Below are positions 11,906-23,365 of a stretch of 64,000 bases of DNA, one piece after another. Position numbers and translations under genes: made by a program. Under the pieces are notes generated by a model. That model was not told the DNA's origin. It made no database searches and saw only the letters and a list, made by a program, of their open reading frames with translations. Within the stretch, counting starts at the first letter, position 1; every line of letters begins with the position of its first letter. Source of the DNA: Mytilus galloprovincialis (taxonomy: Eukaryota; Mollusca; Bivalvia; Mytilida; Mytilidae); NCBI RefSeq assembly GCF_965363235.1, contig NC_134849.1, forward strand, positions 57,183,122 to 57,247,121, read 5' to 3'.

Positions 11906-12637
11906 ATTAATATATTCACCAAAGTTTCATAAAATCCCCCTTTTTTAAGTATAAAAATTCATTACTTAAGAAAACGTAAAATCTAAAATTTATAAAAATG
12001 GAAAGGGAGCTTATGTCAATAGATATAAACAATTTATCAAAGTTGCATAAAATTTTGTGAAAGTGTTAGTTATCGTCCCAAAATTGGAAAATCCCCCCTT
12101 TTTTAAGCATAAAAATTCATAACACGGAAATGTAAAATCTGAAATTTATAAAAATTGAAAGGGAGCTTACATCAATAGATATAAACAATTCACCAAAGTT
12201 TCATGGACATTGGTGAAAGCCTTTTTGAGTTATTGTCCGAAGTGTTGAAAATCCCCCTTTTTTTTATGAATAAAGCCCCATAAATCCAAAACTTAAAATC
12301 TGAAATTTATAAAAATTGAAAGGGAGCTTACATAAATAGATATAAACAATTCACCAAAGTTTCATGGACATTGGTGAAAGCCTTTTTGAGTTATTGTCCG
12401 AAGTGTTGAAAATCCCCCCTTTTTTATGAATAAAGCCCCACAAATCCAAAACTTAAAATCTGAAATTAAAAAAAAACGAAAAGGGAGCTTACGTCAATAG
12501 ATATAAACAATTCACTTAAGTTTCATGGAAATTGGTGAAAGTGTTTTTGAGTTATTGTCCGAAGTGTGGACGACGGACGGACAGACGGACGGACAACGGT
12601 ATACCATATGTCCCGTCTAAAAGACGACGGGCGTATA
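11906..12637 (+). mobile_element. Family D tandem element
   Basis: About four units of some 160 bases share GAAAGGGAGCTTA, ATAGATATAAACAATT and AAAATCCCCCTTTTTT. The right end has a GGACGGACAGACGG run at 12566-12596 and a terminal hairpin CCCGTCT...AGACGACGGG before GTATAAAA. An inverted copy lies at 36389-36860. Confidence 0.75.
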
Positions 12638-12669
12638 AAAACAATACTTGCAATAGTTGTTAATTTCTG

Positions 12670-12725
12670 GGTTATTTGGTCTCTTGCAGAGAGTTGTCTT
12701 ATTAGCAATCAGACCTTATGATGGC
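12670..12725 (-). repeat. Fragment of an abundant mussel-type repeat
   Basis: On the minus strand it reads as the motif that also occurs at 35560 and 57462 (a GATGTGGTATGATTGCC-like part, then GAGACAAC and AGAGACCAAA). Only a short 5' piece is present. Confidence 0.5.
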
Positions 12726-13039
12726 TTATCTTCTTCTTTTTATTGATTGCATTTGAATAAACTTTTTTCAACTTAAAAATCAAAACAGAATACAAATCCA
12801 ATGAGTGTACAGGCCTATCAGATGGTGCCTCATGTTTAGAGTCTGATGAGACTAGCATTGATAAAAACTAGAACCTAATTCCTGTGACATGACTAGTTTC
12901 GCAGTTGTACTTGACTCATATTTTTGAAAAGTGTTTCAAAAGAAATACCTCAAATTCTGTTATATTGTTTAAATACATTTTTTTGTACGTTTTGCTCCTT
13001 TAATCAACTAAAAATGTAAAAAGGTTATTTTTAATGGAA

Positions 13040-13434
13040 TTTTTTTGGACAAGTAACAATTTCATTCGGACAAGTAAATTTTGGTATGTACTTGTCCTAA
13101 AGGACAAGTTGAAAAAAAATTTATTGTAGAGGCCTGCAAAAACTGATGCAAAATCGTCCTCTGCATGTTATCTCATTGATTGGTTTGCTGTTAGGTTTCT
13201 GTCCCATTGATGTTAACCCCTTTCCTAAATTTTTACACAATATAAACAAATGGATTTCATTTGTTTGTGATGCAAAAAAGTGCTTAGAATCATATATTAG
13301 CTAACAATGAAATACTTCAATATTTATTGGGACCATCAGGGCAAGTAACTTTTTTTCCGGACAAGTAAAATTTAGTTTTACTTGCCCAGGGACAAGTGCC
13401 CACAACAAATATTTCCACACCCCTGATCATCAGT
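13040..13434. repeat. Inverted GGACAAGTAA motifs
   Basis: Two clusters (13050-13110 and 13330-13400) pair GGACAAGTAA with TTACTTGTCC or TTACTTGCCC. The right edge reads CACCCCTG, whose complement CAGGGGTG resembles a hAT-type terminus. I could not place the left end. Confidence 0.45.
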
Positions 13435-13740
13435 TAAACATACATGTACAATCATTCCATTTAAAATTGTCATGTCATATGTTTATATCGTGATGCATAT
13501 ATATGTGACACCTTGAATAAAAGATTAAGGTTCATCATAACAAACGGACAAATTTGGCTGTATTTACATGCCAAAAACTACTCTGAGTAAAGACTTACCT
13601 GTGAAGTTGGAAAAGTTTTAATGTCTAGCATCCACTGGATATATAAAAGTTAAATGCATTTTGTGTTTCAGAAAGATAAAATCTCTTTTGGATTTTGATG
13701 GGCATTTTTTTTCCTTCATGTATAAGGTGTGAAAATTAAC

Positions 13741-15003
13741 GAATCCGGGTCCGTTCGCGCCCATTCATGTTCACACCCACTCATGTTCGCCCCCTTTTCA
13801 CTTTCGCACCCTACATGTTCGTACCCTACATGTTCGCACCCAAAGTCTGTTCGCACCCTACATGTTCGCGCCCAATTTTAATTGGTTTTGGGTTTAATAA
13901 CTTTGTAATCAAGTTTTGGCAAGTAGTATTCTTATAAGTTTAATTGTTTTCGTTGTCTCAAAATAAAGTGAGACAGCATTTTTTATTGTGTTGAATAAAT
14001 CTTAATTATGTTTTGGACAGTGTATTGTTAAAAAAAATAATATTCCTTTCTAAATAAAGTGGGATTCTGTCAATGTTTTATTTTGTGTTGAATAACTCTT
14101 AATTATGTTTTGGTTAGTTTATTGCTATAACTTTGTTTCATTGACTTGTTTCAAAATGGAGTGAGATTCATTTGGTCCGAGACCACAATTGTCGTCCCTT
14201 GATTTTCGTTGTTCACAAATATAGTCCCTAGTGTTGACAGTGGGTTACTTGCCATTAATTTTAATACCCCTTCCAAATTTATTTCTCCATGTTTAATGCC
14301 TCATATTGCAAGTAGGGGGGTGAAATTACACTGTAAAAAAATTTGGGTCCAGAATTTTAAAGGAAAGTAGTGAATTGGTCCTGGTGAAAAAGGTTGAAAA
14401 ATAGCACTTCGGAAGCTGTCAAAAGATTTCAAGACGCCCTAAAGATAAAATTGTCCATATTTTGAGTTAGAGGCCATGAAGTTTTCGATAATTTTGATAT
14501 AATTTGTCCCAAAAGTAGTACAACACACTGTAAAAGTTTCTTTGAGAAAGCGCAGGTGGGATTTTTTTTATTTTCATTTATGTTCTAAAAGAAATGCACT
14601 ACGAAATAATTGTGGTCTCGGACCTTCTGACTACTTTTTTTTTTGTGTGTTAAATAAATTTTATCATGTTTGATCATGTTTTGGTTATAATAAATAGTGT
14701 ATTGCTATATTTTATTGTTTCATTGTTTCATATCAAAGGGACCAAGCTGTTAAAAACAATTATCTTTTGTGTTTTTCATTTAAAATCTTCAATCTTTTAC
14801 TCTGACATACCAAGCTATAAATACATTCAGTATTTACACGAAAGCAATTAAAAACAACAATCATGATTTTCCAATTATTCAACTGGAATTTGAATTAAAA
14901 TTGGGCGCGAACGTGTAGAGTGCGAACGGACCTTGGGTGCGAACGTGCGAGGTGCGAACGTGTAGGGTGCGAAAGTATATTGGGCACGAACGGACCAGAT
15001 ACC
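13741..15003. mobile_element. Mutator-like foldback element with 9-base target duplication
   Basis: The 9-base direct repeat AAAATTAAC lies at 13732-13740 and 15004-15012. The uninterrupted neighbouring copy (about 15655) has the site once. The terminal inverted repeats are imperfect and made of short tandem units: GTTCGCACCCTACAT-type at 13760-13880 and the complement GTGCGAACGTGTAGGG-type at 14900-14975. A 9-base duplication and long TIRs fit Mutator-like elements. No transposase is present. The core has diverged repeats of TTGAATAAATCTTAATTATG-like sequence, and a second TIR element (14174-14624) sits inside. Confidence 0.85.
14174..14624. mobile_element. MITE, 451 bases (GGTCCGAGACC ends)
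   Basis: The left end GGTCCGAGACCACAATTG is mirrored by the right end AATTGTGGTCTCGGACC. It is non-coding and nested in the 13741-15003 element. I could not settle the target duplication. Confidence 0.8.
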
Positions 15004-15452
15004 AAAATTAACTAAGTTGTGGTACAACTTTGAGATGCTCCCTCAGGTAAAAGACCGGTTTGTATTGTTTTGATTGTCCTTAATTGACATGAACAAGAGG
15101 TATCTTCACAACTACAGGTGAGTTAAAGAGTTTATCTGAGTCAGTGAGTGGACAGTATCAAAGAAATTCAGGTGTTTGTTTATTTTTACACCTTCTGGCA
15201 AGTTCTGCAGAAAGGGGAAAAAAGGCCCATCAAAAACCAAGAAAGATGTTTTCTTTCTTAAACATAAAATGCATTTAACTTTTATATATCTAGTGGATGC
15301 TAGGCCTTAAAACTTTCCAAACAGCAAAGGTAAGTCTGTACACAGAGTAATTTTTGAGGTGAAAATACGGCCATATTTGTCTATTTGTTATGATGAACCT
15401 TAATAACCTATATGTATTGTCTGTGACTACTATAGTCTCAGGTATTGTTTAT

Positions 15453-16034
15453 TTAAGGTTCATCATAACAAACGGACAAATATGGCTGTATTTACATGCC
15501 AAAAATTACAAACTTACCTGTGAAGTTGGAAAACTTTTAATGCCTGGCATCCACTAGATATGTAATAAAATTAAATGCATTTTGTGTTTTAGAAAGATAA
15601 AATCTCTTTTGGATTTTGCTGGGCATTTTTTTTCCTTCATGCAAAAGGTCTGAAAATTAACTAAGTTGTGGAACAACTATGAGATGCTCCCTCAGGTAAA
15701 AAACCGGTTTGTAATGTTTTGTTTGTCCTTAATTGACATGGACAAGAGGTATCTTCACAACTACAGGTGAGTTCATCTGAGTCAGTGAGTGGACAGTATC
15801 AAAGTAATTCAGGTGTTTGTTTATTTTTACACCTTCTGCAGAAAGGAAAAAAAATGCCCAGCAAAAACCAAAATTTTTTTTATCTTTCTTTAACACAAAA
15901 TGAATTTAACTTTTATATATCTAGTGGATGCTAGGCATTAAAACTTTCCAAACAGCACAGGTAAGTCTGTACACAGAGTAGTTTTTAAGGTGAAAATACG
16001 GCCATATTTGTCCATTTGTTATGATGAACCTTAA
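15453..16034. mobile_element. TTAA-flanked inverted-repeat element, copy 2 (intact)
   Basis: Its arms match copy 1 (13525), starting TTAAGGTTCATCATAAC and ending GTTATGATGAACCTTAA. It holds the unoccupied target GAAAATTAACTAAG at about 15653. It is about 580 bases and non-coding. Confidence 0.85.
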
Positions 16035-16041
16035 AAAAAAA

Positions 16042-16135
16042 CCCACAATACCTCCAATACTGGTATAATACTGGAATACAATTCTGATACAAAATTGATA
16101 TACCAGTATTGCGATCACCAACTACAGGAGATCCG
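16042..16135 (-). mobile_element. Terminal fragment of the GGATCTCC TIR element
   Basis: It ends in CAACTACAGGAGATCC and carries ATACCAGTATTG motifs, as do both ends of the complete copy at 50126-51463. Only one end is here. Confidence 0.75.
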
Positions 16136-16831
16136 ACTTCGTCCCCTTATTATATTTATCATATCATATCACGGATTTTAGAATAAAGGGGGAGGGCTAA
16201 AAAAAATGTCCTGTCCCCAAGTACCTATGATATTCTCCAGTAAGTTTCCTACAGTCTGTTATAAACTCAACTGTCATATAATGTCTCTTATCACGGAACT
16301 TACTATTCCACTGACTACTTCCAATTTTATGCACAATCTGCATAATGTTTTCTATGTTTTCCACACTTTATGCACAATGGCGCGAATAAATATAAAAATA
16401 TGCCAGTCAGGCGGAAAGGGATGAAACAGTTAGAGTTTCGTTACCGCCAATTTTCAAATTTATCTTTTCCCCCTTTTTTCACTTTCTCTCTAGTCTCATG
16501 GCGTTTTTTTTTGTTTCCTTTTTGAGCAATTTTATGAAATATTCCTACCTTTTCCTAAGATTTCTTCCCCAAAACGACAAACGGTCACTTTTTTTGACTA
16601 CTTTCTTGAAGAAGAGTACCGTCACCGGAAGTGAAGACCAAAAAAAATAAATTTTTCCGCAGCAAATAATTCTGTTCGGAACTTTCTAGAGTCTACATAG
16701 GATTTACAGTAGGTCCACACACAAAGTAATCCAAATGAAATCATATGCTGAATATACGCTATTCAGACCTGTATAAACTGGTCCGCCGTTCTATCTATAG
16801 CTTTGCACATGATGCACTAGTCTCGTCGAAT
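16136..16831. other. Unassigned stretch
   Basis: No domain-bearing reading frame, tRNA-like box or repeat match was recognised. Confidence 0.4.
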
Positions 16832-17890
16832 TACAGGGCCGTAACTACATTGAGGCAAATGAGGCAAATGCCTCATGTTAGAAATTTAAAAAAAAAAATG
16901 AAACAAAAGATTGTCTTAATATCAAATTGTTTTAACAAGAAGCAAGTTCTCTTCATTCTCTGGTGTTGCCCCTTTCGTGATCCATGTTTCTTTCTTACTT
17001 TTAGTTTTCAGAGTTGATGGTCTATTGTTTGAACTTCTGTGTCCCAGGTTTGTCTTTTGCTCATTTTTTGTCCTACTTTATGACAATAGTCTGAGTGTTG
17101 ATTTTCATTTGTAAACGTGTGGTTTTCCAATGTTGCATGCCCACCGAAGTCCAGATATTGTGCAGGAAAATATTTTTAAGAATAAACAAGACACAGAAGA
17201 AAAATGGTCGTTTCTGCATGGGGAATTGAATTTGATATTAAAGAATTCACAACTGGCTTCTTTTGGTTGATAAAACTAGATAGCTGACATGGTTTAAATT
17301 AAAGTAAGGTCACAAATTTTCCGGTATCAAATAATTTGAAAAAAAAAGCAATAATGTATTCAGGGCCGTAACTACATTGAGGCAAATGAGGCAAATGCCT
17401 CATGTTGGAGATTTCAAAAAAAAAAATGAAACAAAAGATTGCCTTCATATCAAATTGTTTTCACGGAAAGTGTCTTGCAAGAAGCAAGTTATCTTCACTC
17501 TCTAATGACATCATGTAGCCCCTGCATGTTTTTCATGATCAATGTTTCTGTTTTACTTTTAGTTTTCAGAGTTGATGGTCTATTGTTTGTACTTCTGTGT
17601 CTCGGGTTTATCTTTTGTTCATTTTTTTCTCTGTATGGCTATAGTCTGAATGTTGATTTTCATTTGTAAACGTGGTTTTGCAATGTTGCATGTCCACCGA
17701 TGTCCAGACATTGTGCTAGAAAGAATATACGATGCTACTGGACACAGAAAATAAATGGTCGTTTCTGCATGGAGAATTGAACTTGATATTAAAGAATACA
17801 GAACTGGCTCTTTTTTTTTTTTTTGTAGATATAATTGTCTAGACAGCTGACATGGTTTAAATTAAAGTAGAATCATCAATTTCCCGGTAT
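16832..17890 (+). repeat. Direct duplication of about 529 bases
   Basis: The sequence starting AGGGCCGTAACTACATTGAG at 16832 recurs at 17362. Both copies run through GAGTTGATGGTCTATTGTTT and GATTTTCATTTGTAAACGTG to a common end near ATCAATGTATT-like sequence. The left end CAGGGCCGTAAC has the look of a hAT-type MITE terminus. The two short frames inside (near 16745 and 17439) are parallel and look like chance. Confidence 0.8.
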
Positions 17891-20800
17891 CAAATCATCT
17901 ATATAAAAACATCAATGTATTGCAACATGACCTTTCACATTAAAGGGTTAACTGACTTGCATTAATTCGTGTTCAGACCCTTTAACAGAAAATATAGGAA
18001 TATGGAGTAAACTTGCAGGGGACCTAATATCACACGAAGTCAATGCATAGAAAAAATACAAATGATCAATGGTCAAAGTTTTTATTCCCATTCTTCATCT
18101 TGATAGTTGCTGGAGGGTCTTCAACAATGAAAGAATCATTAATAAATAGGTCAATATGGTCCATAGTGTCGACTTAAGCAGTACTAGTACTTAAATTATA
18201 ATACTGCACTGTCACTATATTTAAATCTAGTTTTAGATTGAGTTGGAGAAACGAGAACATGCAAGGCCTTTAAAGATAAGTTTACTTCTTGTGTATTTGT
18301 AACGGGGTGTCATGTGGCTAACAAAACCAATCCAGTAAAAGTTGATAATTTTATTATTGGCACCAGACGTATTCAATATAATGAAATAAACGCCCTACAA
18401 AACATAATAAATACAATTATAATTATCTGCCAATATCTGTATTAAAATTATAAATATAATATTCAACATATATAAACGCATTTACATAACACAATGCACA
18501 ATAAAACAAAGTATTTATATTTCTCATTTTTTCCTAATCTGTATGAACTATCAAAAGAAAATAACTTTAACTTTACGAAAATGTTCTCGGAACTTTATCA
18601 TTAAAAATACACCAAGTCGAATACTCCCGTGAATATGATCAATAAGTACATACGATCGATATTACTGTTATCACGTAATACACATGAAAACTATTATATA
18701 TAACTCTACAAAATATACCTCCTCGTGCAATTATAATTTGCACACATGTATCAAACTAAGTAAAATATAATTATCTTAGTATTCTCGACAAAAAGGTGTC
18801 GGCAATCACTGTATGTAAACAATGAATTATTTCTTCACGCTCATGTTAAACTGTATGTATTTATTTATCGTAAAACGGTCTAAATGCCAATCCTTCTTAA
18901 TTTGTAAATACTTTTCAATGTAATAGAATAAAAATAGAACATAGAAAACATTTTCTACATTAACATACACATTTCACCCGAAATATGGAGAAAATACGCT
19001 CACGCTAAAATATTATGTTTTTATAAAACATTAATATACACATACCAAAATTATGGATTTTAGGCTCACTGACCACTCATACTTGTGCGTCAAGGATGTG
19101 CATTCACTGTAAAAATAAGGAACATGCATGCAATAAAGTGTTAGTTTAACAATAATAGCGAATCCCGCATTACTAGAACTAATTTGACAAATGCGCGCTA
19201 AATGAACTATATCAAACCGAAAAATACAGAAACCCGACAATAGAAATTATCCTAACATACCTGATATTTTCAACTATAACAACCACATGCCTTTGGACAA
19301 ATCTTCAATACAAAAGAACATCCAACCCCGTCAACTTTCAGCAGCGAACTAGCTAGATAACTATCTACCCGTAAAACGAAAACAATAACCAAGCGTGCAT
19401 GACTAGCGGGAAATCTACCCGGACTAAACTCATTTGCATAATAATGTAAAGGTAATTCACATTATATAAAGAGACCAGTTTCTATACAATAAATGCTAAC
19501 ACTTTAATTAAATGATTAAAACAATTTATTAAAAGATTTAACTGCTATCTTTTTATTATTTATGTTCTGACTTTTATTATTTTTATAGCAATGGTTTCAC
19601 AATAAATTATTTAGATTTTTTTAGTAACTTTTATTTCATAAAATAAAACACATATATAAAATTATATTCACAAACATCACAAGACCACTAAAAATGTCAC
19701 TATTACATATTCTTTATTGCAACAATTTTTTTTTTATATTAGATCTCAACCTGGGTCCGCCAACGAGACACACACACGTAGAACTATTTTCTCTTTTTTA
19801 AGATACTGTTTCGGATTTTCGTTCCTTCTCCAACTTAGTTTGTTGTATTAGTATATTTAAATTATCACTGGTATTAAAGAGATAATAGTAACTGCAATTA
19901 CGATTATCCCAATATGGCTACGGTAGATATAGGTAAAATCTTTACACTCGTTTTTAAAGCAATTGCTTTTATGTCGTCGCGTATGGCCATCTTTGTGACC
20001 CAGATCAGAGACTCCGCCCAGATCAAGCCATAGTATTTTGTTAAACAGGCTCCTGGTCAGTCATTCTTTAACACCTATGTATGTTTTCTAATGCAATACA
20101 TAGCTTGAAACTTTAAAAAAAAGTTAGTGGATTTAAGAAGTTTCAGAATATGTTCTTGTAGATGTATTTTTGTATTTAAAGGGTCAACCGTTTGACTATC
20201 AAATAACATAGAAGTCCGAGTGAAAAAAAGTACATTTTTATAAATGCGATTCCGTTTTCCGCCGTTCGTACGATGTTTCAACAAAATATGGATTCATTTC
20301 AGTTGTTGATTTAGTATTGAAAATTTAACTGAATTATCTCCTAATAAATACGGTTTTATATGTTTAATTTGTGTTTCTTTAAGAGGTCAGGTGCTCTTGT
20401 TCATTCATAAAATTATCGTTCATTCATACATTTATCGTAAAATCAAAATCACTACACAGGTTAATGCGTAGTGTCAAATTATTACCTGTAATCTAAAAAT
20501 AGACAAACTTTATTTGCGCAAATAATTTAGCGGAACGAAACCCTTGTTGAAAACACATAACAATAAGTTCGTTTTCCTTTTCTGTCAAAACTCCGTAATA
20601 TTTATCGATCACCTTACTAATGAAATGGACCCGTCCAAACGTAGTAGATGCAAAGTCGGTCCAGATGAAGAGATATTTACAATTTGGAATTTTCTAGTTT
20701 ATTAATACATAGATTGAAAAAAGTACGTCTGTTTAAATATCATGATCAAAACTGGGTTTGCATAACAAATGTCAGATGAAACCATTATCCTCGTCTTTTC

Positions 20801-20964
20801 AGTGAACAAGTCTACTACGTTTGTTGACACTCGACGGTCCACCGTGTTAGCAATTTTATTTCACATGTTTTCGAAATATTGAAGATCATTTTTCGCAATG
20901 TTTCCTGAAAATTGATAAATATCAAAGCAACGTAGAGCTGTTTGTTCTTGTTCGTATAATAAAA
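17891..20964. other. Long AT-rich stretch without recognised genes
   Basis: Both strands have only short frames with no family signature. A 13-base inverted pair, CAAACGTAGTAGA and TCTACTACGTTTG, lies at about 20637 and 20810. Confidence 0.45.
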
Positions 20965-21050
20965 TTGAGAATGGAAATGGGGAATGTGTCAAAGAGACAA
21001 CAACCCGACCACAGAAAAACATACAACAGCAGAATTAATGTCTGTGATGA
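20965..21050 (+). repeat. Fragment of an abundant mussel-type repeat
   Basis: It contains GGAATGTGTCAAAGAGACAA followed by CAACCCGACCA, a phrase whose complement recurs at 47432-47492. It is short and truncated. Confidence 0.55.
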
Positions 21051-21099
21051 CCCCCCTTTTCGGGATTGCATGAGAATTGTAGTTATCTCGTACCCACAT

Positions 21100-21187
21100 G
21101 CACTTGTTTCTATCCATAGGAAGGTCGACTATCCATATAAAACTATTTATATGGATAATCGACCTTCCTATGGATAGAAACAAGTGC
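21100..21187. repeat. Near-perfect 88-base palindrome
   Basis: Two 42-base arms differ at one position and enclose a 4-base loop at about 21142-21145. The outer ends are GCACTTGTTTCTATCC and GGATAGAAACAAGTGC. The overlapping frames on both strands (20965-21222) are by-products of the symmetry. Confidence 0.9.
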
Positions 21188-22235
21188 CTGTGCTCGTACC
21201 GCATCAGAAGGACACATATCAACTGAGCAATAATGTTTGGAACTTAGTTTTAAAAATGATGACAAAGTAACATTATGAAAATATTTTTATTAAGCTGAAA
21301 TATACCTTTATTCTTTACATGTTTATGTCTTGTAAGATATTTTATTTATTTCCCGTTTTTTAACATTTGCGTCTGGAAAGTTGAAATGTTTTAACTTAAT
21401 CATTTGTGTTAATGGTTAAATATAAATTAATAATGAAAATTGTTAAAATTAAATCAATAAAGGAAATTATTGCCCAGTTACAAACACTACCAGGGGATAA
21501 TCCATGATGATTTCTTTTTGAGTTATATGTTTCAGCACATGTATATTTGACCCCAACCTTAGCCTGGTAAACGTGGTGTCTCCTTGTGAAATATAAAATA
21601 TATTAAAAATGACTTTCTGCTAAAGTCTTTTATTTATATAAAGTTAAAACCTTCTTACTTCTAACTAGACAACACTCATGTCAGGTTTAATTCTTGTATA
21701 TGTGTGGATGAAAAATAAAAGTCCCCAAACATTAACATGACAGCAATTGCTTTTACAGCCTTTAAGGCTTTGATTTTTAAATGTAGCATGTTTTTGTCAA
21801 TAGTTACTCAGCTGCAAGGTTTATCTATACCATTACATCATATTTGAATCGTAACGGTGCATTGGAATTGTCTAAGAGCTGTGAAAATAGCCGTTGAAAA
21901 ATTCGGGATGATAATCGTAACTCTATGGTATTTTTCTTCTTTGATAATCGTAATTTTCTTTATATGATAATAGTAACTGAAACATAATAAATGTGTCTTT
22001 CAGCATTTCAATGGTATTTTGTGTGTTAAAAATGTAAATGCCCAGTTAAACGATGACATTAACGTATATAAAAATAAATGAAGAAACTTCGTTACAGGTT
22101 AATATCTAGGATAAATTTACCTATATATCTCTAATTGATGAGAAAAAGGATGGATTAGCTATATTCCATATTCCAAAAGTGCAATCCTTTCAATTCATTG
22201 CTCAAAATGAAAGTCACGTATACCACATTTTCATA

Positions 22236-23125
22236 TGTCAAAAAAGATATATGCCTGTTTCATTGATTTCAGGAAGGCATTTGATACTATTAATAGAGAT
22301 GCCATCTTTTACAAATTGTCTTATTACAACATAGATGGAATGTAGGACAGAAAGTCACAGGACAAAAAGTCACAGACAAAAAGTCACGGACAAAAAGTCA
22401 CAGGACAAAAAGTCACAATTCATTTTTTCTGATTATTTTCTTTGAATAAAAAACGCTTATTTCTACAAAAATATTTTTGTATTTTTCTTAAACTATTGTA
22501 TATAAACCAACTTTTTAAACAAAATATATCAAAAAAATATCAAAGATTATCCAATAATTGTTAAAAAAAAAAAATGTCAAAGTGACTTGGCACTTAAATG
22601 GCTTCATGGTGCCAAGAAAAACATCTTTTGCATGATTAAAATTAAATAAATCTTCATTTTTCAAGTATAATGACACATTTCCTAAACTTTAATATGAATA
22701 TATGTATTCAAAAGTAAATAATTCAAGATATATTCTTATATATTAAAACAATTGTCAATAAATTATTTGTGACTTTTTGTCCTGTGACTTTTTGTCCTAC
22801 CAAATTTGTGACTTTATGTCCTGTGACTTTTTGTCCTGTGACTTTCTGTCCGTTTACCCATAGATGGTCCCTTTTTTTAGTATAATGAAAGATATGTATA
22901 AAGAGGTTTTGTACTTGGTAATGATCTCGGAAGGTATCACTGATTTTTTTAATTCCTCAGTTGGGGTAAAACTAGGGTGTATTTTAAGCCCTACATTATT
23001 TTCTTTATATATTAATGATTTACCATCTATTTTTGACTCAACATGTGAACCACCCAAGTTAAATGATAATGATATATCATATCTGTTATACGCTGATGAT
23101 TTAGTTCTTATCAATAAATTCAGCC
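22236..23125 (+). mobile_element. LINE reverse transcriptase fragment, split by a foldback element
   Basis: The left part (22236-22338) reads YACFIDFRKAFDTINRDAIF, the first catalytic block of a LINE reverse transcriptase. The right part (22868-23125) continues with the GVKLGCILSPTLFSLYINDL motif and the catalytic box LLYADDLVLIN. The two parts are contiguous in the family but separated here by the 520-base element at 22339-22858. The remaining ends of the LINE are missing. Motifs resemble CR1/Jockey-type elements and differ from the LINE at 2-988. Confidence 0.85.
22339..22858. mobile_element. Foldback element with GGACAAAAAGTCACA tandem arms
   Basis: Both arms are arrays of a 15-base unit, GGACAAAAAGTCACA on the left and TGTGACTTTTTGTCC on the right. 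The 9-base direct repeat CATAGATGG lies at 22330-22338 and 22859-22867 and rejoins the LINE frame when one copy is removed. The 9-base duplication suggests a Mutator-like origin. It is non-coding. Confidence 0.85.
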
Positions 23126-23280
23126 GTCCATATTTTTCCTTTGGATTCACTTTTTTCTATTTTATACTGATATATGATTTTGAAAATTAAATTCAAATGT
23201 TTTGATCAAATTCCCATGTATTTTAGGACGTTTCTTTAAACAGTGTGGATGGTAAAGGATCTAGAATAGTTACCAGTTTA

Positions 23281-23365
23281 TTGTTACTATTGTTTATTGT
23301 CACTTTTGTTTTTTGTTACTTTTGTTTATTGTTACTTTTGTTTATTGTTACTTTTATTTTTTGTT
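23281..23365 (+). repeat. Short minisatellite (TTGTTACTTTTGTTTA)
   Basis: About five units of 17-18 bases, imperfect at the ends. Confidence 0.75.

Larger units (their letters stand above)
13525..15409. mobile_element. TTAA-flanked inverted-repeat element, copy 1 (interrupted)
   Basis: The left arm starts TTAAGGTTCATCATAAC and the right arm ends GTTATGATGAACCTTAA. The arms are roughly 200 bases and largely complementary. The element is split by the insertion at 13741-15003. A near-identical uninterrupted copy lies at 15453-16034. TTAA at both edges fits piggyBac-type insertion, and TA (Tc1/mariner) cannot be excluded because the end is palindromic. Confidence 0.8.

Noticed and set aside
18290-19760. 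Possible long terminal repeat element in the AT-rich stretch
   Set aside because: I saw no matching pair of direct terminal repeats and no recognisable coding, so there is no basis for a call.
22854-23150. 98-codon minus-strand frame
   Set aside because: It is antisense to the LINE reverse transcriptase at 22868-23125.
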